DNA of 5,085 nucleotides. It comes from an uncultured Clostridia bacterium (GTDB taxonomy: Bacteria; Bacillota; Clostridia; UBA1381). Within the stretch, counting starts at the first letter, position 1. Each line of letters begins with the position of its first letter. The position numbers and the translations under genes were made by a program. The stretch covers positions 1 through 5,085 of the forward strand of contig CAJUFV010000250.1 of assembly GCA_910585795.1 (NCBI GenBank). The letters run 5' to 3'. Below, one piece after another: positions 1 through 4,920 of the stretch. The notes below the pieces were generated by a model. It was not told the DNA's origin, searched no databases, and was given only the letters and a program-made list of their open reading frames with translations.

Positions 1-5
1 AAAAT

Positions 6-44
6 AGAGAAATAAAATGATTTGTAAAATCACTTTATTTCTCT
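6..44 (-). terminator. Rho-independent-type terminator hairpin closing the sleB-side unit
   Basis: An 18-bp inverted repeat pairs 6-23 with 27-44 around a 3-nt loop (GTA). It is followed on the minus strand by ATTTT at 5-1. The one imperfect pair (17 with 33) is A·C on the plus strand but becomes a permitted U·G wobble in minus-strand RNA, and only the minus strand has a following U-rich stretch. Both facts indicate that it ends minus-strand transcripts coming from sleB and the 33-aa ORF, whose stop lies 27 nt before it. The stem is AT-rich and the T-tract is short and cut by the window edge, so efficiency is uncertain. Confidence 0.7.
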
Positions 45-71
45 TAAGAATAAAAATCCAATTTGTAAGAA

Positions 72-173
72 CTATTTATCTTTTTTTTTTCTTTGTACTT
101 TTCTTTTACCGTCAATACATACAAGAATAATAAAAATTGCTGTAAGTACGGCAAGTGCTATTGTTTTTTCCAT
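72..173 (-). CDS. Small single-span membrane protein (33 aa, hypothetical)
   Basis: This short ORF starts MEKTIALAVLTAIFIILVC. Residues 4-20 form an uninterrupted hydrophobic segment long enough for one membrane helix, and the tail (residues 22-33) is almost entirely Lys/Arg/Gln. By the positive-inside rule the tail should be cytoplasmic, with the N-terminus outside. A ribosome site, AGAGG on the minus strand, lies about 10 nt upstream of ATG 173. The ORF begins 30 nt after the sleB stop and ends 27 nt before the terminator hairpin, so it fits as the last gene of that transcript. Three of its lysine codons come from a run of ten A residues (81-90), a potential slippage site. I do not recognise a family. 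Evidence is the ribosome site, the hydrophobic pattern and position; there is no homology support. Confidence 0.55.
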   Translation of the reverse strand: MEKTIALAVLTAIFIILVCIDGKRKVQRKKKDK

Positions 174-203
174 ATTAACATTTCCTCTCTTGTTTAATGT
201 TTT

Positions 204-860
204 TTATTTGCAGAAAACATGTTTTCCTATTTTTTTAATTACAGGCCGAGACCATATCCATGAGCTGGTTGCGGTTGCGGGATTATAGTAATATATTGCT
301 CCTCCGGTAGGATCCCATCCGTTAAGTGCGTCACGCGCCGCGTTAAAGCATGAGTTTTGTATAGCAACATTAATCTGTCCGTCATCAACTGCGGTAAAAG
401 CTCCAGGCTGATAAATTACTCCGGCAATTGTATTGGGGAAGGAGGAGTGTCTTACTCTGTTTAGTACGACTGCTCCTACCGCGACCTGTCCTTCATAGCT
501 TTCTCCTCTGGCTTCGCCGTTTATAACCATTGCCAGCAGAGTAACGTCCTTTGAATTGGATTTTGAAGAGCCGCTTGGTAAACCGATTTTCGACAATGTT
601 GCGGGTCCGGCAATTCCGTCAGGAGTAAGACCGTTTTTTCTTTGAAATTCTTTTACAGCATTGGAGGTTCGCCAGCCATATATACCATCGACGCTGCCGC
701 TGTAGTAACCCCAGTTTTTAAGACGTGTTTGGATGTTTGTTACTTCACTGCCTCTTGAACCAATTTTTGACAGGGCAAACGCGGAGCTTTCCGCAAATAC
801 GAAGCTTATAATTAATGACAGAACAATTACAGATATTCGTTTAAAAGATATATATTTCAT
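204..860 (-). CDS. sleB: SleB-type spore cortex-lytic enzyme / cell wall hydrolase
   Basis: This is a 218-aa exported peptidoglycan hydrolase. Residues 1-29 form a signal peptide: basic start, hydrophobic core around 10-22, probable cleavage after AFA. Residues about 36-92 are a PG_binding_1 domain, with the pattern GSRGSEV..IQTRLKNWGYY.G..DGIYG..T..AVKEFQ..NGL.PDGIAGP.T. A Ser/Lys-rich linker follows at 95-104. Residues about 106-218 are the Hydrolase_2 (SleB) catalytic domain, with the signature NGEARGE (E116 is the likely catalytic glutamate), GQVAVGAVVLNRV, and a C-terminal IGKHVFCK typical of the family. Known SleB enzymes are lytic transglycosylases that cut muramic-delta-lactam cortex during germination, often with YpeB, which is absent here. 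Domain order and length fit SleB better than CwlJ, which lacks the binding domain. The ribosome site AAGGAAGG precedes ATG 860. A vegetative role cannot be excluded from sequence alone. Confidence 0.88.
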   Translation of the reverse strand: MKYISFKRISVIVLSLIISFVFAESSAFALSKIGSRGSEVTNIQTRLKNWGYYSGSVDGIYGWRTSNAVKEFQRKNGLTPDGIAGPATLSKIGLPSGSSKSNSKDVTLLAMVINGEARGESYEGQVAVGAVVLNRVRHSSFPNTIAGVIYQPGAFTAVDDGQINVAIQNSCFNAARDALNGWDPTGGAIYYYNPATATSSWIWSRPVIKKIGKHVFCK

Positions 861-915
861 AGATAATCCTTCCTTTTAAAGTAATATATATCTATTTTTA
901 ACCGATAATCTGTAT

Positions 916-1584
916 TTAATACGTAATAATGGGTAATTTTTGTACGACATATATTGCGAGTGTCAGAGCGCATATATGTTCGGCGCCTGCTTTGTTGAGT
1001 GCCGAAGCGCATGCCTGAAGTGTGTTGCCAGTAGTACAAATATCATCAAATAAAAGTATTTTCTTGCCTGATAGACTTTCTTCGCATGAAAATGCGTTTT
1101 TTACATTGAGCACTCTGTCCATTTTCTGCATGGAGCTTTGACGCTGAGTGTAACGTATGCGTTTAAGGGTATTGGTAAGCATAGGTATAGACAGAGCTTC
1201 TGAAATATATTTTGCAATAAGCTCGGATTGATTATAGCCGCGTTCTTTAAGACGCTGTTTGTGCAGCGGCACAGGTATTATATAGTTAAAAGTGTCCCAT
1301 ATATTATATGAATTTAGATAATCCTCCATAAGACACGCAAAGAGCGGAGCATAAGCGTAGCAGCTTTTAAACTTGAAGTCAAGAATCGTCTGACGTATAT
1401 TTTTTGTATACTCAAAGGGCGACATTATATAGGCGATATTTTTAGTGCCTGGATAGGGCATAGAAGGAGCTGTTTTATCAATAGCATCAAAACAATGTTG
1501 ACATATGCCTATATGGCCGCATATTTTATACGCGGTTTTATTATTTTTGCGTTCATTACAGAAAATACATATATATTTGCTCAT
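916..1584 (-). CDS. comF: ComF family phosphoribosyltransferase-like protein
   Basis: This is a 222-aa cytoplasmic protein. The N-terminus has a zinc-ribbon-like cysteine set (C6, C9, C22, C28, C31). The rest is a type I phosphoribosyltransferase fold with ComF hallmarks: IIPVPLHKQRLKERGYNQSE at 102-121, the TQRQSSMQKMDRVLNVKNAF segment at 146-165, and the PRPP-binding loop LLFDDICTTGNT at 177-188, with both acidic residues (D180, D181) and the TTG intact. In competent bacteria ComF helps bring transforming DNA into the cytosol (ComFA/ComFC, GntX relatives); no other competence gene is in the window. The start at ATG 1584 is chosen because AAGGA lies 8 nt upstream and the zinc-ribbon begins just after it. 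A longer reading to 1767 would overlap the preceding gene by 155 nt and adds an unrelated sequence. It lies 28 nt after the DUF6171-like gene, probably in the same operon. Confidence 0.92.
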   Translation of the reverse strand: MSKYICIFCNERKNNKTAYKICGHIGICQHCFDAIDKTAPSMPYPGTKNIAYIMSPFEYTKNIRQTILDFKFKSCYAYAPLFACLMEDYLNSYNIWDTFNYIIPVPLHKQRLKERGYNQSELIAKYISEALSIPMLTNTLKRIRYTQRQSSMQKMDRVLNVKNAFSCEESLSGKKILLFDDICTTGNTLQACASALNKAGAEHICALTLAIYVVQKLPIITY

Positions 1585-1612
1585 AAATAAATTCCTTATC
1601 CGCAGACTAATT

Positions 1613-1864
1613 TTATTCTGTCCATTTTTTTTGCGGGCATTTGCCGTCTGCAAGACGCGCGCGCACCTGCATAACACAGCCGCATACCGCGCACGTGGAG
1701 CCGTACATAAAATTGTCACAGCTTTTACAGCAAAGAAAGCGTGAGTCATATGTTGTCTTATCTGCAAGACGTATACCCTTCATGTGTGTAATCTCATTAA
1801 CCATCATTTTTATATCATCGTCGGAAAGTACAGTTTTAATGCCGCAGCGTTTACATTTTGCCAT
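1613..1864 (-). CDS. DUF6171-like small zinc-ribbon protein
   Basis: This 83-aa protein has nine cysteines: C4 and C7 in KCKRCG at the N-terminus, C45/C46/C49 in RFLCCKSCD, C58/C61/C63 in TCAVCGC, and C76 in the tail. The segment RF..CK.C......TC.VCGC...VRA......CP...W matches my recollection of DUF6171 (uncharacterised Firmicutes proteins of about 80 aa), whose C-terminal half has the same Cys order and the VRA...CP...W ending. Cysteine spacing suggests one or two bound zinc ions; function is unknown. Its ATG overlaps the abfA stop as TAATG (shared base at 1864) with no strong ribosome site of its own, which suggests translational coupling to abfA. The reading frame is confirmed by the paired CxxC motifs. 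The family name is from memory, not a search. Confidence 0.8.
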   Translation of the reverse strand: MAKCKRCGIKTVLSDDDIKMMVNEITHMKGIRLADKTTYDSRFLCCKSCDNFMYGSTCAVCGCVMQVRARLADGKCPQKKWTE

Positions 1865-3324
1865 TACTTTATTGTGATGACAGCAATGCTTTTTGCCGGC
1901 AGCGTGAGAGATATATTGCTGTTTTCTACATTTATGCTGAGAGTTTCCGGTTTGATTGTGTCAGGAGCGTCAAATGTATTGTGAGAATTTATTGCTCCTG
2001 TAAGAGCTATTGCTTCTGCTGATGATATATTACTGTCGCATATACTAATAGTTATATCCTCATCAGCGTCTATGCTTGTATTACAAAGGGAAACAGTTAT
2101 GACGCCATTTTTTTCAGAGGCTGAGATACTGATTTGAGGAATAATGCTGCCGTTGATTTCATAATTTTTGCTGTCATAATCAGTATCAAGCCTGAGGCCG
2201 TCCATATGTCCCTTCATCATATTAAACAGATAGTACGTGGGTGTTAATACCATGTTTTCACCTTCGGTAAGTATCATTGACTGCAAAACATTTACCATTT
2301 GAGCAATATTGGCCATATAAACTCTGTCAGAGTTTTCGTGAAAAATATGGAGTATAAGCATGCCGCTTACCGCGTCGCGCAAGGTGTTCTGCTGATATAA
2401 AAATCCTGGATTTGTACCTGGCATAACGTCATACCAATTACCCCACTCGTCAACAATAAGAGCAATTTCATTTTCACTGTCATACTGGTCCATAACAGCT
2501 TTGTGTGCTTTTATGACTTTTTTCATTTTATATGCGCTTGCCATATTTGAATACCATCCATTTTCGTCAAAGCTGACGGAATCACCTTTGCTGTTCCAGT
2601 CGCCCTCATAGCTGTAGTTATGAAGCGAGATGGCGTTCATTGCCTTACCGATATTTTTCATAAGGACTTCTGTCCAGTTTGTATCATCTACATTTGGTCC
2701 GCCGGCAATTTTATATATCGGTTCATCACCGTAATTGCGGATGAAAACGGCATAGCGCCTAAATAAGTCAGAATAATATTCAGGACGCATATTGCCTCCG
2801 CAGCCCCAGTTTTCATTGCCTACACCGAAGAATTTCAGCTTCCATGGCTTATCACGACCGTTTTTACGTCGTTCATTGGCAAGCGGAGAATCACCGTCAA
2901 AGGTCATGTATTCAATCCAGTCACGCATTTCCTGAACGCTGCCGCTGCCTACATTACCGCAGATATACGGTTCAGTGTTAAGCTGCTCGCACAGCTCAAA
3001 AAATTCATGTGTGCCGAAATGATTATTTTCCACAACGCCGCCCCAGTTAGTATTTACCATATACGGGCGGCTTGATTTTTCGCCTATACCATCACGCCAG
3101 TGATAGTCGTCGGCAAAGCATCCGCCGGGCCAGCGAAGTACGGGTATTTCAAGCTCTTTAAGCGCGTTTATTACATCTGTACGCATACCGTTTGTATTTG
3201 GTATATTTTCATCTTCTACATATATTCCTTCATAAATACATCTTCCCAGATGTTCCGTGAATTGTCCGTAGATATATTTGCTGATTTTTCCTTGTTTTCT
3301 TGATGTGTTTATTACTGCCTTCAT
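1864..3324 (-). CDS. abfA: Intracellular alpha-L-arabinofuranosidase, GH51
   Basis: This 486-aa enzyme releases terminal alpha-L-arabinofuranose from arabinoxylan or arabinan oligosaccharides. It has no signal peptide, so it should act in the cytoplasm on imported oligomers. Residue numbers are from ATG 3324. The N-terminal segment GKISKYIYGQFTEHLGRCIY and LRWPGGCFADDYHWRDGIG (about 63-81) are GH51 hallmarks lining the TIM-barrel active site. The acid/base glutamate is E171 in GVGNENWGCGG and the nucleophile is E293 in LIVDEWGNWYD. The region after about residue 380 is the C-terminal beta-sandwich, ending in LPAKSIAVITIK. Full length is normal for the family. An in-frame TTG at 3327 could start one codon earlier; ATG 3324 is preferred, with GGAAGGA about 9 nt upstream. 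It is the first gene after a strong promoter. No sugar transporter or araBAD gene is in the window. Confidence 0.95.
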   Translation of the reverse strand: MKAVINTSRKQGKISKYIYGQFTEHLGRCIYEGIYVEDENIPNTNGMRTDVINALKELEIPVLRWPGGCFADDYHWRDGIGEKSSRPYMVNTNWGGVVENNHFGTHEFFELCEQLNTEPYICGNVGSGSVQEMRDWIEYMTFDGDSPLANERRKNGRDKPWKLKFFGVGNENWGCGGNMRPEYYSDLFRRYAVFIRNYGDEPIYKIAGGPNVDDTNWTEVLMKNIGKAMNAISLHNYSYEGDWNSKGDSVSFDENGWYSNMASAYKMKKVIKAHKAVMDQYDSENEIALIVDEWGNWYDVMPGTNPGFLYQQNTLRDAVSGMLILHIFHENSDRVYMANIAQMVNVLQSMILTEGENMVLTPTYYLFNMMKGHMDGLRLDTDYDSKNYEINGSIIPQISISASEKNGVITVSLCNTSIDADEDITISICDSNISSAEAIALTGAINSHNTFDAPDTIKPETLSINVENSNISLTLPAKSIAVITIK

Positions 3325-3357
3325 CAATCATATTCCTTCCTTATTATGCTAAATAAG

Positions 3358-3386
3358 ATTATACTATGATTGGTATTATTTTTCAA
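3358..3386 (-). promoter_or_regulatory. Sigma-A promoter for abfA
   Basis: On the minus strand, the -35 box TTGAAA (3386-3381) is separated by exactly 17 nt from a perfect -10 box TATAAT (3363-3358). Transcription would start near 3351, giving a leader of about 27 nt that contains GGAAGGA before the abfA start. The element lies between the terminator of the upstream gene and abfA. No clear catabolite-responsive element or other operator was seen overlapping it. Confidence 0.85.
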
Positions 3387-3422
3387 TACAAATTTTCGAT
3401 ATAAGAATAAATTTATAATATA

Positions 3423-3453
3423 GAATAAAAAGGAGACTCATAGGCGAGTCTCC
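3423..3453 (-). terminator. Rho-independent terminator
   Basis: A perfect 8-bp stem pairs GGAGACTC with GAGTCTCC (3432-3439 with 3446-3453) around a 6-nt loop. On the minus strand it is followed by TTTTTATTC. It starts 7 nt after the stop of the PLMP-like gene and sits upstream of the abfA promoter, so it separates the two transcription units. Confidence 0.9.
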
Positions 3454-3460
3454 ATATTGA

Positions 3461-3946
3461 TTAGTTATCGGCGATATTATCAGTGTAAATAGTATCGCTG
3501 TTATTATTTTGAGTAAATCTCTCAAGAATATCAAGCATTTTCTGACGTGTTGTCTCACGCGCCGCCGCGTTTTCCGCTGTAGGCGTTTCCTGACTCATTG
3601 CCGTCTGCATTGAGTCAAGCTGCTTGCTTATCATGTCAATAACTTTTGCGCCCTGCTCCTGTGCTCTGAATACTTCCATTGTTTTCAGTATCTGTATACG
3701 TACTTGCATGGCCGTTTCAGGTTCATTATCTCTTAGCTGTTCCTGCATTTTTGAAATCTGATTATCAAAAACTTCATATAAATTATCTGCCATTGTCTTT
3801 TCCTCCATATTCCGGGCACAAAGACAAATTGTATCCGTATTTATCCATCGCGCCCTGTCTTTTTTAACAAGTCCTAAAGCACGTTTTGGATAGGTGCTTC
3901 CTATTTTATGTCCGTTTTGATCTGTTACAGAAATGTTTTTTGTCAT
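3461..3946 (-). CDS. Hypothetical protein with PLMP/RRXRR-like N-terminus and helical tail
   Basis: This 161-aa cytoplasmic protein has no assigned function that I know. Residues 1-42, including ISVTDQNG, STYPKRALGLVKKDRARW and the segment ending in TICLC, follow the pattern V.D.NG......P.RA..L.KK.RAR.....TI.L. That resembles the small N-terminal PLMP/RRXRR module of IscB-like proteins, and I recall similar stand-alone N-termini in other Clostridia. After a short linker, residues about 54-120 are charged and Gln/Met-rich, predicted mainly helical and possibly coiled-coil. A second helix-rich stretch spans about 128-145, and the tail is polar and acidic. No nuclease motif (HNH or RuvC) is present. 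ATG 3946 is preferred over ATG 3955 because AGAGGGG ends directly against the first ATG but lies 9 nt from the second. It has its own promoter and terminator, so it is probably monocistronic. Confidence 0.8.
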   Translation of the reverse strand: MTKNISVTDQNGHKIGSTYPKRALGLVKKDRARWINTDTICLCARNMEEKTMADNLYEVFDNQISKMQEQLRDNEPETAMQVRIQILKTMEVFRAQEQGAKVIDMISKQLDSMQTAMSQETPTAENAAARETTRQKMLDILERFTQNNNSDTIYTDNIADN

Positions 3947-4001
3947 GGGTGTCATCCCCTCTGTAAATTTTATGCTGTTTTTTGTTATGGGTGCCGTCCC
4001 C
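3934..4001. repeat. Imperfect direct repeat of a gene-start region (2 x 26 nt)
   Basis: Positions 3934-3959 and 3976-4001 match at 23 of 26 positions, offset by 42 nt, and all three differences are transitions. The 3934-3959 copy contains part of the ribosome site, ATG 3955, the true start ATG 3946 and the next codons of the PLMP-like gene. In the 3976-4001 copy both ATGs are altered (to ACG and ATA), so it cannot start translation the same way. Both copies lie within the predicted 5' leader, just after the promoter. The 16 nt following each copy are not clearly similar, so this is not a full 42-nt tandem duplication. Confidence 0.8.
3956..3962 (-). promoter_or_regulatory. Ribosome binding site deciding the start at 3946
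   Basis: AGAGGGG on the minus strand touches ATG 3955 with no spacer, which is too close for initiation, but sits 9 nt before ATG 3946. This selects the shorter form beginning MTKNISVTD. Confidence 0.65.
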
Positions 4002-4009
4002 GTACATAA

Positions 4010-4038
4010 AGTATATCACAGGCAACAATAAAAAGCAA
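4010..4038 (-). promoter_or_regulatory. Sigma-A promoter with extended -10 for the PLMP-like gene
   Basis: On the minus strand, TTGCTT (4038-4033) is followed after 17 nt by TATACT (4015-4010), with TGA directly before it forming a TGn extended -10. The start would be near 4003, giving a leader of about 57 nt that begins at the upstream repeat copy. The -35 box lies 5 nt downstream of the preceding gene's stop. Confidence 0.75.
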
Positions 4039-4042
4039 GATA

Positions 4043-4555
4043 TTATTTGACAGTAATTTGCAATCCGCGCATAATATCAATGGCTTTTTGATGCAGGTCA
4101 TTATCACTGGAGGCTGTGAGAGAACTGTCAATAATTATTTCTGCTTCGGGGCAGGCTGCTTTTGCGATAATGGCGTTTGAAAGAACGCATATGTTGCTGA
4201 CAAGTCCGCAAAGCTCTATGGAATCATAGCTGTTCTTTTCAAGATATTTTCCAAGTTCAAGAGAAGGGAATGTATTTTTTTCAAAATATTTTCTGTCCCT
4301 GAGCAGAAAGCGGATATTTCCGTAAAGCTCGTGTCCGTTACTGCCTTTTATACAATGGGGGACAGGTAATTTTCTTCCTTCCTGGGTTTGGGAGTAATTT
4401 TCATAATGAGTGTCAAGCGTGTATATAATTTCATCATTTTTATATTCGTTTATTTTTGCAGAGATACCGTTTTCAAGCATTAATGCTTTAGGGAATCCCA
4501 GTGAGCCTGTCACAAAATCATTTTGGAAATCTATTATTATAAGCAATTTTTTCAT
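4043..4555 (-). CDS. Isochorismatase-family cysteine hydrolase (nicotinamidase-like)
   Basis: This 170-aa cytoplasmic hydrolase has the family's catalytic triad: D9 in IIIDFQNDF, K93 in FEKNTFPSL and C123 in GLVSNICVLSNA, which also carries the small-residue segment before the nucleophile. D48 and H50 in TLDTHYENY and H67 in VPHCIKGSNGHEL correspond to metal-binding positions of nicotinamidases, and the HC..G..G motif is typical. Nicotinamidase (nicotinamide to nicotinate, NAD salvage) is the best-fitting activity, but the family also includes other amidases and isochorismatases. The protein is shorter than most PncA enzymes and lacks one expected metal histidine (Y54 lies near that place), so I withhold pncA. 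ATG 4555 is chosen because AAGAGG precedes it by about 8 nt and the beta strand MKKLLIIIDF begins there. It starts 14 nt after the SOR-like gene, so the two are probably co-transcribed. No terminator is visible after it. Confidence 0.85.
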   Translation of the reverse strand: MKKLLIIIDFQNDFVTGSLGFPKALMLENGISAKINEYKNDEIIYTLDTHYENYSQTQEGRKLPVPHCIKGSNGHELYGNIRFLLRDRKYFEKNTFPSLELGKYLEKNSYDSIELCGLVSNICVLSNAIIAKAACPEAEIIIDSSLTASSDNDLHQKAIDIMRGLQITVK

Positions 4556-4569
4556 GTATATGCCTCTTT

Positions 4570-4920
4570 CTATAAATTTTGATAAAATAATCCGTGACGT
4601 GTGCAGTACCAAACTAAAATACCGTGTTTTGCGCTTGGTATTCTTGCCTGTAAATTCCATTCAGGATACTGTTTAATAATTTGCAGCTGTGAACCTGTAG
4701 AAAAAGCGACAAATGAAATGTAATGCTCTTTTTCCATAGAGTGACTGCTCGTAATATACAATTCATTATCAATTGTTTCAATATGAAGGTTATTATCATT
4801 GTTAGCCTTTTGAGCCGACTGTGCGGTTAGCTTTTTGTCACAGCAGGATACTGATGCGTCACCTGTGCTTGTTATAATATTTCCGCATGTTTTACATATA
4901 TAATATTTAATTTTTTGCAT
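4570..4920 (-). CDS. Desulfoferrodoxin / superoxide reductase-like protein
   Basis: This 116-aa cytoplasmic protein has two iron-site domains. Residues 5-30 are desulforedoxin-like, with C9-x2-C12 and the pair C26-C27, the ligand set of a rubredoxin-type FeS4 centre. Residues about 42-116 resemble the superoxide reductase domain. H46, H60, H66, C106 and H109 align with the His4-Cys iron ligands, and the spacing from H60 to H66 and from C106 to H109 matches classical desulfoferrodoxin. The usual EKH before the first ligand is N-L-H here, and HPM is HSM, so the catalytic Glu-Lys pair is absent. The segments HYISF, QYPEW and WYCTRHGLFYQ resemble, from memory, C-terminal domains of clostridial HTH regulators, but no HTH is present. 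The start at ATG 4920 has AAAGGA 12 nt upstream, slightly long; ATG 4932 has no spacer. Superoxide reduction is possible but unproven; iron or redox sensing is an alternative. Confidence 0.82.
   Translation of the reverse strand: MQKIKYYICKTCGNIITSTGDASVSCCDKKLTAQSAQKANNDNNLHIETIDNELYITSSHSMEKEHYISFVAFSTGSQLQIIKQYPEWNLQARIPSAKHGILVWYCTRHGLFYQNL

Noticed and set aside
857..1039. Minus-strand ORF of 60 aa between comF and sleB
   Set aside because: It overlaps the 3' end of comF in another frame, is low-complexity in character and has no family features.
1585..1767. N-terminal extension of ComF by 61 residues
   Set aside because: It overlaps the DUF6171-like gene, adds no ComF homology, and a good ribosome site lies just before ATG 1584.
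1505..1984. Plus-strand ORFs opposite comF, the DUF6171-like gene and abfA
   Set aside because: They are antisense shadows of well-supported genes, with no ribosome site or recognisable domain.
3387..3422. Possible catabolite-responsive element upstream of abfA
   Set aside because: A partly symmetric TATATCGAAAAT is present, but it lacks the flanking TG/CA of a cre site.
3376..3558. Minus-strand ORF across the terminator and end of the PLMP-like gene
   Set aside because: It would run through a clear terminator and the abfA promoter, and is out of frame with the supported gene.
4556..4660. 35-residue N-terminal extension of the isochorismatase-family protein
   Set aside because: It runs back over the end of the SOR-like gene, and the family's first beta strand and a ribosome site support ATG 4555.
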